Shown in pieces: positions 25,142-33,251 of a DNA stretch of 64,000 nucleotides. The notes beneath the pieces were generated by a model. That model did not search any database. It saw only the letters and a program-made list of their open reading frames with translations, and was not told the origin of the DNA. The translations under genes and the position numbers were made by a program. Location of the stretch: the NCBI RefSeq assembly GCF_032921865.1, contig NZ_CP136684.1:2391001-2455000 (forward strand), in the 5' to 3' direction. The number at the start of each line of letters is the position of its first letter. The stretch's first letter is position 1. The stretch is from Thalassospira lucentensis. Its GTDB lineage: Bacteria; Pseudomonadota; Alphaproteobacteria; Rhodospirillales; Thalassospiraceae.

Positions 25142-26055
25142 GCGGTCTTTCCAATCGGCGTGCCGCTGTTCTTTTTGGAACTGCGGGACGCGGTGCGGGT
25201 ACTTTCCCCGGCAATCCGGAACAGCGACATCAGCTTGCCAAGTCCAAGGGACGGCGCACTGGCAGCATCGCGGCCGGGTTGGGAATGTGTCATCGCCATC
25301 TGGCGCATATCCGCCCAGTAAAGCAGTTCAAGTTTTCCGGTCTTGTCTTCGACAAGCGCGGTGCAGCTTTCGACCCAGTCGCCGTCATTGCAATACAGCA
25401 CATCGCCAATCATCCGCTTTTCGGCGTGATGTATATGGCCGCAAACCACGCCATCCACCTTGCGTTTGGCGGCTTCGTGCGCGACGGCATTTTCGAAATT
25501 GCAGACGAACTGGACCGCGTTCTTGACCCGGTTTTTAAGATAGGCCGATAGCGACCAGTATCCGTAACCCAATCGGCGGCGAATGCCGTTGTAGTAACGG
25601 TTCAGGACAATTGCGAGGTTGTAGGCCGTATCCCCAAGATAGGCGAGCCACTTGGCATATTTGACGACACCATCAAACTCGTCGCCATGAATGATCAGAA
25701 GCTTTCTGCCATCCGCCGTCTCGTGAATGTCGTTCATCTTGACTTCGACATGCCCGAAGGTCATGTCGACAAACTCGCGGGCGAATTCATCATGGTTGCC
25801 GGGCACAAAGATGACCTTCGCGCCATTTTTGGCCTTGTCCATGATTGTGGTGATCACGGCATGGTGGCTTTCGGGCCAGTACCAGCTTTTCTTAAGCCGC
25901 CAGCCGTCAATGATATCGCCAACCAGATAATAGGTATCTGCCGTTACTTCATTGAGGAAATCCAAAAGAAGATCTGCCTGACATCCACGTGTTCCGAGAT
26001 GGACGTCTGAAATCCAGACCGTGCGGTAATGCGGTTGCAGCGTCATCGCTGTCAT
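25138..26055 (-). CDS. plcP: Metallophosphoesterase, PlcP-type phospholipase C
   Basis: A 305-residue calcineurin-like phosphoesterase often annotated as UDP-2,3-diacylglucosamine diphosphatase. The metal-site blocks are complete: SDVHLGTRG, LVGDIIDGW, PGNHDEF, IHGDEFD, and CGHIHHAE. It is longer than LpxH (~240) and shares the SWYWPESHH and YGYWSLSAYLK features of rhizobial/marine PlcP, which hydrolyses phospholipids to diacylglycerol during phosphate limitation. GGAGGAG sits five bases before ATG 26055. The four-base overlap with the glycosyltransferase, and a diacylglycerol-kinase-like gene opposite, support the lipid role. Confidence 0.8.
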   Translation of the reverse strand: MTAMTLQPHYRTVWISDVHLGTRGCQADLLLDFLNEVTADTYYLVGDIIDGWRLKKSWYWPESHHAVITTIMDKAKNGAKVIFVPGNHDEFAREFVDMTFGHVEVKMNDIHETADGRKLLIIHGDEFDGVVKYAKWLAYLGDTAYNLAIVLNRYYNGIRRRLGYGYWSLSAYLKNRVKNAVQFVCNFENAVAHEAAKRKVDGVVCGHIHHAEKRMIGDVLYCNDGDWVESCTALVEDKTGKLELLYWADMRQMAMTHSQPGRDAASAPSLGLGKLMSLFRIAGESTRTASRSSKKNSGTPIGKTA

Positions 26056-26188
26056 TGCCGCTCCTCCGTATCCTGCCATAAGGACGGCTGGAATCCGACG
26101 GTTTTACATGCCGGATACTGTCCCCAACCAGTAATTGTTTAAAACAAATGGCGCGAATATATAACCCGTTCATATAAATTTATCGGTT

Positions 26189-26225
26189 CTGTCAATATCC
26201 TGTTACATATTTCATTTTGTATAAA
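26189..26225 (+). promoter_or_regulatory. Candidate Pho box and -10 upstream of the lipid kinase gene
   Basis: Two 7-base units, CTGTCAA (26189-26195) and CTGTTAC (26200-26206), are spaced 11 bases start to start with a 4-base AT-rich spacer, as in PhoB boxes (CTGTCAT-N4-CTGTCAT). A good -10, TATAAA (26220-26225), lies 13 bases beyond, where PhoB-activated promoters have it, and there is no normal -35. The plcP start is 134 bp away on the other strand, so PhoB may act on both. Confidence 0.6.
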
Positions 26226-26272
26226 GGGAACGCGAAAGTAATGTTTCATTTTTATTTCGAAAGTTTTTCGCA

Positions 26273-27235
26273 ATGACCCATGACGGGGTAACGGTCATCT
26301 TCAATCCGCGTGCAGGCGGAAACAAACAGCGGTTCCTTTCAAGCATTTTACAGAAGGCTGGCATAAAGGTTGAATTGTTACAGACAACCCATCCCGGTCA
26401 TGCCCGTGAACTGGCGCGCAAGGTTCGTGCCCATCAACGGCTTTTTGTTGCCGGCGGGGATGGGTCGCTGAACGAGGCCCTGAACGGTTTGCTTGATGCG
26501 CAGATCGAAGGCCACGAAGTCCCGCCGCTTGGCATCATTCCGCTGGGAACGGCCAATGTTCTGGCGGTCGAGGTCGGGCTTGAAATCCGCGCGCAGGCAA
26601 TTGCCGATTACATCAACAACCCGGCCCAGGTCTGGGTACGGCCCGGTCTGGTCAATGGCCGTGCGTTCTTTTTGATGGTCGGCATGGGGGCGGATGCCGA
26701 TACCGTCGCAAATGTGTCGCTAAAACTTAAAAGACTGATCGGCAAGGGGGCATATGTTATCGAAGGGCTCCGCAATATCATCTTTCCGCATCACCGCGAT
26801 TTCGAGGTTAATATCGGGCGCGAACAATATCGCGTCGCCGGTGTGGTTGCGACACATGCCAAGCATTACGGCGGGGCGTTCGTTATTTCACCTGATGCCA
26901 AACTGACCGATAACAGCCTTGATGTCGTGCTGATGCCCGGAAGCGGCTTTATGGCGCTGGCGCGATACGGGATTGCTTTGACCCTGAATCGGTTGCACGC
27001 GCAAACCGATGTATCGGTCGTACAGACCGAACGACTGACCATCACCAGCCATTGCGGCCCGGCACCCTTGCAGATTGACGGCGAAAGTGCCGGCAAGCTG
27101 CCATGCGAAATCAGCCTTTCACCCTATCCGGTACGGGTTATGGTGCCACAGGCCTATGCCGACCAATGCAATGGCCGCCAAAACGAAAACAGGGATGCGC
27201 AAAACACACCCCTGTTGCAAATCGCCGCAGATTGA
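26273..27235 (+). CDS. Diacylglycerol kinase family lipid kinase (YegS/DagK type)
   Basis: A 320-residue DAGK-catalytic-domain protein. It opens TVIFNPRAGGNKQRFLSSIL, has the nucleotide-binding FVAGGDGSLNEALNGLL and PLGTANVLAVEVGL, and ends with the C-terminal beta domain (QIDGESAG as the lipid/metal region). It probably phosphorylates diacylglycerol to phosphatidate or another lipid. Divergent from the plcP-agt pair and behind a Pho-like box, so it may recycle part of the diacylglycerol released by PlcP or act on the glycolipid. No strong Shine-Dalgarno precedes the ATG. Confidence 0.85.
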   Translation: MTHDGVTVIFNPRAGGNKQRFLSSILQKAGIKVELLQTTHPGHARELARKVRAHQRLFVAGGDGSLNEALNGLLDAQIEGHEVPPLGIIPLGTANVLAVEVGLEIRAQAIADYINNPAQVWVRPGLVNGRAFFLMVGMGADADTVANVSLKLKRLIGKGAYVIEGLRNIIFPHHRDFEVNIGREQYRVAGVVATHAKHYGGAFVISPDAKLTDNSLDVVLMPGSGFMALARYGIALTLNRLHAQTDVSVVQTERLTITSHCGPAPLQIDGESAGKLPCEISLSPYPVRVMVPQAYADQCNGRQNENRDAQNTPLLQIAAD

Positions 27236-27244
27236 TTTTCGAAC

Positions 27245-28594
27245 TTATTGCCCGGCCAGCGTCATGCCATCAACCCGGATTGTCGGGGCATTGGTGCCGT
27301 ATTTGAAGGTCAGGTCATTGGCCGGTACGGCCGTTTTGAACATGTCTTTAAGGTTACCGGCAACCGTGATTTCGGAAACCGGATAAGCCAGTTCACCATT
27401 TTCGATCCAGAAGCCCGATGCACCCCGCGAATAATCGCCGGTCACGCCATTAACGCTGCTGCCGATCATCTCGGTGATGTAAAGGCCCTGTTTGATGTCC
27501 TTGATCATGTCGGCGGGCGATATGGTGCCCGGTTCCATGTAAAGGTTGGTGGTCGACGGTCCCGGCAGGCTTCCGGCACCGCGCGATGCGTTGCCGGTTG
27601 ATTTCAGGCCAAGCTGGCGGGCCGATCGCAAATCCATGATCCAGGTTTTCAGAACGCCATTTTCAATCAGATGGCGCTTTTCGTTGGCAACACCTTCGGC
27701 GTCAAACGGTTTGGAGCGCAGGCCACGCTTGCGGTGCGGATTGTCAATGATGTTGATCCCCGGCGCAAAGATTTCCTTGCCCATGGCATCCAGAAGGAAA
27801 CTGGTGCCGCGCGCAATGCCCGATCCGTTGATTGCACCGGCCAGATGCCCGACGAGGGATGCGGAAACGCGTGGATCATAGATTACCGGGACCTGCGTGC
27901 TTTTGACCTTGCGCGGGTTCAAACGTTTCAGGGTCTTTTCGGCGGCCTTAAGGCCGATATCGACCGGATCGCGCAGATCGGTCGAAAAGACCGCACTGTC
28001 ATAGTCATAATCGCGTTCCATGCCGGTGCCGGTTCCGGCAAGGACGGATACGGAAATGTGGCTGCCGCTGCCGGCATAGGAATTGGCAAAGCCGTTGGTC
28101 GCGGCAAGCGTGATCTGATGGGTTCCCCAACCGGCGTCGGCGCCCTCGGAATTGGTGATGCCTTCAACCGACCTTGCGGCTTCTTCACAGGCGGTGGCCC
28201 ATGCAATCAGCTTTTCCTGGCTGACTTCACCCGGCTCGCAAAGCTCAAGCGCCTCGACGTCAAATGTTTCGGCCAGTTCGGATGGGTCGGCAATGCCGCA
28301 GAACGGGTCCTCGGGGGCGTTTTTCGCCATGGCGACGGCGCGCTCGACCAGTTCTTTCAATGCGCTTTCGCTGGTGTCGGATGACGACACAACTGCCTGC
28401 TGCTTGCCGATCAGAACACGCAGGCCAAGATCGGCACCTTCGGATCGTTCAAGCTTCTCCATCTTGCCCAGTCGCTGGGATACCGAAAGTGACGTGCCTT
28501 CGACATAAACGGCATCCGCATCGTCGGCACCCGCCTTTTTTGCACGCGCCAGCAGGTCGGTGATGCGATCGAGTGTCATGTCGGTTTTGGGCAT
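27245..28594 (-). CDS. pmbA: Metalloprotease-family protein PmbA (TldE)
   Basis: A 449-residue member of the TldD/PmbA family. In E. coli TldD and PmbA (TldE) form a heterodimer that degrades and trims ribosomally made peptides such as microcin B17. Features: AKKAGADDADAVYVEG at the N-terminus, VIYDPRVSASLVGHLAGAING, LPGPSTTNLYMEPG and the C-terminal GVTGDYSRGASGFWIENGEL. It lacks the HExxxH zinc motif seen in the TldD partner, which is encoded at 62236-63669 in this window. Convergent with the lipid kinase gene, nine bases apart. Confidence 0.9.
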   Translation of the reverse strand: MPKTDMTLDRITDLLARAKKAGADDADAVYVEGTSLSVSQRLGKMEKLERSEGADLGLRVLIGKQQAVVSSSDTSESALKELVERAVAMAKNAPEDPFCGIADPSELAETFDVEALELCEPGEVSQEKLIAWATACEEAARSVEGITNSEGADAGWGTHQITLAATNGFANSYAGSGSHISVSVLAGTGTGMERDYDYDSAVFSTDLRDPVDIGLKAAEKTLKRLNPRKVKSTQVPVIYDPRVSASLVGHLAGAINGSGIARGTSFLLDAMGKEIFAPGINIIDNPHRKRGLRSKPFDAEGVANEKRHLIENGVLKTWIMDLRSARQLGLKSTGNASRGAGSLPGPSTTNLYMEPGTISPADMIKDIKQGLYITEMIGSSVNGVTGDYSRGASGFWIENGELAYPVSEITVAGNLKDMFKTAVPANDLTFKYGTNAPTIRVDGMTLAGQ

Positions 28595-28834
28595 GGAAGC
28601 TCCCTTTGATCGGAATGTGGTTTCCTATGGTTATAGGCAGGCTGATCGCTTTTCGCAAAGGGCAAGAAAAGGCAATCGCTAGAAAGACCCAACCAGATAC
28701 CGTCTGACGCACATTTGAATGAACCATTGAGCGAAAGCCGATCTTTGGTCATTTTTTCTTCGCAAGTTGCTATTATGACCTGAAATCCGAACCGGGAAAA
28801 ACCGGAAACCTGTAAAAAATGACGGGAAACATAC

Positions 28835-29389
28835 GTGCGAAACCTGTTTGTGGCAACACTGCTTCTGGGCACTTCCCTGACGATGTTGCAAGCTGATGCG
28901 CAAGAAGCCGAAACTGCGGCACCAAACGATATGGCGGCTGCACCGGTAACGGCCAATGATCTTTATCGCGAAATGCGCATTCAGGCTGGACAATATGCCG
29001 CGCAAAACCGTCATCAGGTTCTTGTCGGGGATTTTACCTGTGACGATGTCAATGACCAGATCGTCGGCTGGGTGGATCGTGACAATCCCGAAGGACCGTT
29101 TTTCGATGTCCTGATGGTGACCAATCACAAGGGGCAGGCGCATTCCGAATTAAAGCAGATTCCGTTCGCCCAGTCCGAACAATATGCCCTTTGCATTGAC
29201 GATAAAACCGCCCCGCCGGTCATGAGCTGGCAGGTCAACGATCCCGAATACATGCGTGATGTCATGGGAGATGGCGATCTTTGCAATGTTGCCGTCCGGA
29301 TCGACGACTTCATGTGCGACGCGCCACAGTTTTTCTGGTCGGACAAACCATCTGATGACGGACAGCATTGGCTGTTCTTCCGGAACTGA
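28835..29389 (+). CDS. Secreted protein of unknown function
   Basis: A 184-residue protein I do not recognise. GTG start (GGGAAA upstream) gives a clear signal peptide NLFVATLLLGTSLTMLQADAQ. The mature part has an Ala/Glu-rich linker, then a soluble domain with four Cys (FTCDDVND, YALCIDD, DLCNVAVR, FMCDAPQFFW) likely forming two disulfides in the periplasm, and ends DGQHWLFFRN. It stands alone between pmbA and ubiD with a good terminator behind it. Confidence 0.7.
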   Translation: MRNLFVATLLLGTSLTMLQADAQEAETAAPNDMAAAPVTANDLYREMRIQAGQYAAQNRHQVLVGDFTCDDVNDQIVGWVDRDNPEGPFFDVLMVTNHKGQAHSELKQIPFAQSEQYALCIDDKTAPPVMSWQVNDPEYMRDVMGDGDLCNVAVRIDDFMCDAPQFFWSDKPSDDGQHWLFFRN

Positions 29390-29394
29390 AAAAG

Positions 29395-29425
29395 AAAAGG
29401 CGGATCATTTTGTGATCCGCCTTTT
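29395..29425. terminator. Bidirectional terminator between the secreted protein gene and ubiD
   Basis: A 13-bp stem (29395-29407 with 29413-29425) of AAAAGGCGGATCA type with loop TTTTG; A/T ends on both sides suit both convergent genes. Confidence 0.85.
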
Positions 29426-29428
29426 AAA

Positions 29429-30955
29429 TTAATCCCGCCAGATTTTCTTGCCCGATCCCGGCAATCCGTACCGGTCCCATTTGGCATCAACCCGGTCGAT
29501 AATCTCGTCTTCCATGAAAATCTTTTCGCCCCATTCCCGGTGGGTTTCGGGGGGCAGCTTGTTGGTCGCGTCAAGGCCAAGCTTGCCGCCAAGGCCGCTT
29601 TCGGGTGATGCGAAATCAAGATAATCGATCGGTGTTTCGGTCACGGTGGTGATGTCGCGCACCGGGTCCATGCGGGTTGAAATCGCCCACATCACGTCTT
29701 TCCAGTCGCGCACATCAATATCGTCATCCACGACAATAACAAATTTCGTATACATGAATTGCCGCAGGAACGACCACACACCCATCATCACGCGCTTGGC
29801 ATGCCCCGGATAGGCTTTCTTCATCGATACGACCGCGATGCGATACGAACATCCTTCGGGCGGCAGCCAGAAATCGACGATTTCCGGGAATTGCTGCTGC
29901 AATAGCGGCACGAAAACATCGTTCAATGCCTCGCCAAGGACCGATGGCTCATCTGGCGGGCGACCGGTAAAGGTCGACAGATAGATCGGCTTTTTGCGCA
30001 TGGTAATCGCGGTCAGGGTGAATACCGGGAATTCCTCGACCGAGTTATAATAACCGGTATGGTCGCCATACGGCCCTTCGGGCGCATATTCATCCAGCGA
30101 CACATAGCCTTCCAGAATGATTTCTGCCGTCGCCGGGACTTTCAGCGGAACGGTTTTGCAATCAACCAGCTCGACCTTTTCCCCGCGCAGCAATCCGGCA
30201 AACTGATATTCCGAAAGCGTATCGGGAACCGGGGTCACCGCGGCAAGGATCGTACCCGGATCGGCACCCAGCACGATGGCAGCCGGCAACGGATCGCGCT
30301 TTTCCTTTTTCCAGCGCGCATGATGCTGCGCCCCGCCACGATGTTTCAGCCAGCGCATGATCGCCTTGTTCTTGCCCAGAACCTGCATGCGATAGATGCC
30401 AAGATTGAACACATCGCGTTTGTCACCGCCCTTTTCGTTGGCGGTCGGGCCTTGGGTCACAACCAGCGGCCACGTGATCAGCGGGGCCGGTTCACCCGGC
30501 CAGCATGACTGGATCGGCAATTTTGAAAGGTCAATGTCATCGCCCTTAAGGACGATTTCCTGACACGGGGCCTTGGAAACCGTTTTGGGCTTCATCGCCA
30601 TCACGGTCTTGGCCAGCGGCAGCATTGAAAATGCTTCCTTGAGGCTTCCGGGTGGTTCGGGCTGTTTGAGAAACGCCAGCGTCTCGCCGACTTCGCGCAA
30701 TTCTTCGGGCTTGCGGTTCATGCCTGCCGCCACGCGGTCCACGGTGCCAAAAAGGTTCACCAGAACCGGCATGTCGTATTTCTGGCCATCCTCGCCAATG
30801 ACATTTTCAAACAGGACCGCCGGGCCACCTTCGGCCAGAAGGCGCGTCTGGATTTCCGTCATCTCAAGATAGGGGGAAACCGGTTCGCTAACCCGGACCA
30901 GACGGTCTGTCTTTTCAAGCTCGTCGATGAAGTCGCGAAGGGATTGATAGGGCAT
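29429..30955 (-). CDS. ubiD: UbiD, 3-polyprenyl-4-hydroxybenzoate decarboxylase
   Basis: A 508-residue prenylated-FMN-dependent decarboxylase of ubiquinone synthesis. It starts [22 protein letters not shown], the UbiD N-terminus; the frame is open 42 codons further upstream but those residues are not family-like. [19 protein letters not shown], the Glu/Arg catalytic region ([14 protein letters not shown]), and [19 protein letters not shown] are present. UbiD needs UbiX to make its cofactor; ubiX is not here. UbiA, the preceding pathway step, is at 37604-38542. Confidence 0.94.
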   Translation of the reverse strand: MPYQSLRDFIDELEKTDRLVRVSEPVSPYLEMTEIQTRLLAEGGPAVLFENVIGEDGQKYDMPVLVNLFGTVDRVAAGMNRKPEELREVGETLAFLKQPEPPGSLKEAFSMLPLAKTVMAMKPKTVSKAPCQEIVLKGDDIDLSKLPIQSCWPGEPAPLITWPLVVTQGPTANEKGGDKRDVFNLGIYRMQVLGKNKAIMRWLKHRGGAQHHARWKKEKRDPLPAAIVLGADPGTILAAVTPVPDTLSEYQFAGLLRGEKVELVDCKTVPLKVPATAEIILEGYVSLDEYAPEGPYGDHTGYYNSVEEFPVFTLTAITMRKKPIYLSTFTGRPPDEPSVLGEALNDVFVPLLQQQFPEIVDFWLPPEGCSYRIAVVSMKKAYPGHAKRVMMGVWSFLRQFMYTKFVIVVDDDIDVRDWKDVMWAISTRMDPVRDITTVTETPIDYLDFASPESGLGGKLGLDATNKLPPETHREWGEKIFMEDEIIDRVDAKWDRYGLPGSGKKIWRD

Positions 30956-31074
30956 GGGCACCGCAATCTGTGAAATCGGTCGGTCAAAGCTGGCAATAGC
31001 CGGACCAGCAACAAACCGTGCCAACAATAAATCTGTTGTTTCACGAATTAATACGGTGCAGACGCGATGTCCAG

Positions 31075-31110
31075 CATCCACTCCCTTCCGGAAGTCAAAG
31101 GGAGTGGATG
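31075..31110. terminator. Long hairpin between lipoprotein gene and ubiD
   Basis: A 13-bp perfect stem (31075-31087 with 31098-31110), loop of ten bases, 14 bp after the lipoprotein gene's stop on the minus strand. There is no clear T-run, so it may act as a terminator or a transcript-stabilising end. Confidence 0.55.
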
Positions 31111-31123
31111 CCAGACCGGAAAA

Positions 31124-31588
31124 TTACGAGGAACGATTGGTGTAATAGGCGACGTTTCCATCATTATCGATGGTTGCCAGCTGCCCCGCCTTGGTCAGGA
31201 CGGACATGCAATCATCTTCCTCATCCTGGCCCCAAAGGCACAGATATTGCCCCTGTTCGATGGTCCAGAGTTTTTCGCGCATACCGCGATCACCGTCCTC
31301 GTCAATCCAGGTGATTGATGCCATGCCATTCTGGAAATAGGTGACATTCACATTGGTTTCCTTGCCCTCGTCACGATAGGAAAAGGTCTGATCATTGATC
31401 GTATTGACCAATGCGGTGCCGGTTAACGGGCTGTATCCCGAAGCAATAACCGTCGCGGTGGCTTCTTCCATGTCGTCACTTTGAACATCAATATCCGGGG
31501 TCGCCGATGGTGTTCCGCAGGCAGACAGGGCCGCGGTGATCGAAATAACGCCAGCAAGACCGGCACGCTTGATATGTGTTATGTTCAT
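31124..31588 (-). CDS. Putative lipoprotein of unknown function
   Basis: A 154-residue protein with a lipoprotein signal: hydrophobic AGLAGVISITAAL then lipobox LSACG, so Cys24 should be acylated. The mature domain is acidic, has the run TFSYRDEGKETNVNVTYFQN and two Cys (YLCLWGQDEEDDC), and resembles small secreted domains that read like a calycin/beta barrel, but I cannot name a family. Upstream of ubiD on the same strand but separated by a strong hairpin. Confidence 0.7.
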   Translation of the reverse strand: MNITHIKRAGLAGVISITAALSACGTPSATPDIDVQSDDMEEATATVIASGYSPLTGTALVNTINDQTFSYRDEGKETNVNVTYFQNGMASITWIDEDGDRGMREKLWTIEQGQYLCLWGQDEEDDCMSVLTKAGQLATIDNDGNVAYYTNRSS

Positions 31589-31850
31589 TTTGTTTTCCTT
31601 TTGCTCTTTGTGCCCACCAAATCATTTGGGATATCTGCCGTCCAAAGCGGCGATCCGGCAGAGCGAACAGTCAGAATAAAAAGGAAAATTGTCGCCTTCT
31701 GGTCGTCTATGCGTCGACTGAATGGCAATATTGACCAAATTGGTGGTGTCGGTTGCAGACGGATTTGGTTATACAGGGGCAAGAAACCGGGTTGCGCAGC
31801 ACCACCCTGTGCGGCCTGTCGACATTCACCAAAGCATGAAGGACGCACAG

Positions 31851-32207
31851 ATGGCCAAGTACTGGGTTATCGGGGGCACCTATCAGGATACCGGTTTTGA
31901 CAAGCCGATCGGCGAAGAAACCAAAGTCGGTCCGTTTGGCAGCTTCGAAGACGCGGAAAAAGAATGGTCCAAGATGGCCTGGCAGTCGGTTGACGACGCC
32001 AATTCGCGTTACCGCATCGAACGTCTCGAAGAATACTGGGTTGTCGGTGGCGAATACGAAACCACCGATTTCGAAAAGCCGGTCGGCGGCGAAGAAGAAC
32101 GCCACGGCCCGTTTGCGACCTTCAAGGATGCCGAAAAGGCTTGGTCGAAACTGGCTTGGCAGCACGTTGATAACTGCAATTGCCGCTATCGCGTCGTTGA
32201 AGGCTGA
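31851..32207 (+). CDS. Tandem DUF4170 protein
   Basis: A 118-residue protein made of two homologous ~55-residue units: YWVIGGTYQDTGF... (residues ~4-57) and YWVVGGEYETTDF... (~62-117), each with GPF...F.DAEK.WSK.AWQ and a closing RYR. I recognise the unit as DUF4170, which in many alphaproteobacteria is a single-unit gene next to the waaA/lpx cluster. Here it is duplicated in tandem and lies 11 kb from that cluster. GAAGGA precedes ATG 31851; an ATG 15 bases upstream is an alternative. A perfect terminator lies 38 bp after the stop. Confidence 0.8.
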   Translation: MAKYWVIGGTYQDTGFDKPIGEETKVGPFGSFEDAEKEWSKMAWQSVDDANSRYRIERLEEYWVVGGEYETTDFEKPVGGEEERHGPFATFKDAEKAWSKLAWQHVDNCNCRYRVVEG

Positions 32208-32931
32208 ACCGGCCTTAAAACCGGAACCGATTGAAAAACACCCACGCGCGCAGGATCTCCTGCGCGCGTTTTTATATCCCTATACCGCGCCGGATCATGA
32301 CTTCCTGTTTGTCGATGGTGCGGTTATGGCCCTTCCGGGCGACAGTATTAAGGATGCCATCGCCGGACGAATGCCTGTTCTGGCGGTGGGGTCCAACCGG
32401 GCCCCGGTTCAGCTGGCGCGAAAATTTGCCGCCCCGCGTCATCTGGACCCGGTTCCGGTCACGGTTGGCTGGATGGATCATCACGATATCGTTTATTCGG
32501 CGCATATGACCGGCTATGGCGCGATCCCGGCAACATTGGCCCCGTCACCCGGAACCCGTGTACGGGTTGCCGTGACGTGGCTGAACGCGGTGCAACTGAC
32601 CCACATGCACGCAACGGAATCTGTTCCCGATCATTACCGGTACCAGCAGATTGACGGAAAAAACCTGCATCTTGATTGCGGGGTGTCGGTTGATCTGATC
32701 GGCAGCTATCAGTCGACTGCCGGGCATGTTTTTGATGCGAACGATATCTTTGCCCTTGCGGGGATCGCAGCAACGAAACGGCGGTTCAAGTCCCTGAACC
32801 AGTGGGAAATGGTCGCACATAGCGCAATGCGGGCCGGTCATCCGATGCATCCCGATTTCGTGCTTTGGTTGACTGATAATATTGTAATGCGGAAAAAACT
32901 GGTCGGCCGCTATTTAAACCCGGTGGAATGA
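32197..32931 (+). CDS. Uncharacterised protein, start uncertain
   Basis: A ~244-residue protein I do not recognise. The central part reads VLAVGSNRAPVQLARKF, then VGWMDHHDIVYSAHMTGYGA, PATLAPSPGTRVRVAVTW and LNAVQLTHMHATE, conserved-looking but unnamed; a GSN-type loop slightly recalls gamma-glutamylcyclotransferase folds. The frame begins inside the DUF4170 gene. TTG 32197 would overlap it by 11 bases; the first ATG is at 32326 and would drop a plausible N-terminal stretch (FLYPYTAPDHDFLFVDGAV). A perfect terminator hairpin (32245-32268) lies within the upstream part, which argues for the later start. Confidence 0.6.
   Translation: MKAEPALKPEPIEKHPRAQDLLRAFLYPYTAPDHDFLFVDGAVMALPGDSIKDAIAGRMPVLAVGSNRAPVQLARKFAAPRHLDPVPVTVGWMDHHDIVYSAHMTGYGAIPATLAPSPGTRVRVAVTWLNAVQLTHMHATESVPDHYRYQQIDGKNLHLDCGVSVDLIGSYQSTAGHVFDANDIFALAGIAATKRRFKSLNQWEMVAHSAMRAGHPMHPDFVLWLTDNIVMRKKLVGRYLNPVE
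32245..32273 (+). terminator. Strong rho-independent terminator after DUF4170 gene
   Basis: CGCGCGCAGGA (32245-32255) pairs with TCCTGCGCGCG (32258-32268), followed by five T. It falls in the 5' part of the next reading frame. Confidence 0.75.
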
Positions 32932-33251
32932 TCCCACATCAGAACTATCGTTCCATTACGTTGTTGCTTTCTTTTTCATGTTTTGTAACCATTTGAAATT
33001 GCTTTTATTTTGAATGTAGTTCGCAAAGGGGAAAAGCAGCCTGAAGCCAAAAAGACTTTGATGACTGCAATTGGATGAACCAGAAACATCCGGTTGTATT
33101 CGTTGAAAATACAATTCCGATGCTCGGGGTACAACAGAGGTATCGGAATGGGAAAAATCAAAAGATCCTTTGGGGGGATTAACTGGCGCAGTTTTTCTGC
33201 TGCCAGCATTGCTGCGTTTTGCAGCAATGACCATTTCGTGGGGAGGATGAA
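32932..33251. other. 320-bp AT-rich gap upstream of the chemoreceptor gene
   Basis: No credible gene. The region is A/T rich and holds the leader of the chemoreceptor. A 9-bp hairpin, CATTGCTGC (33207-33215) with GCAGCAATG (33221-33229) and loop GTTTT, lies twelve bases before the GGGAGGA ribosome binding site and could affect translation. I see no clear sigma-28 or sigma-54 promoter. Confidence 0.6.
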
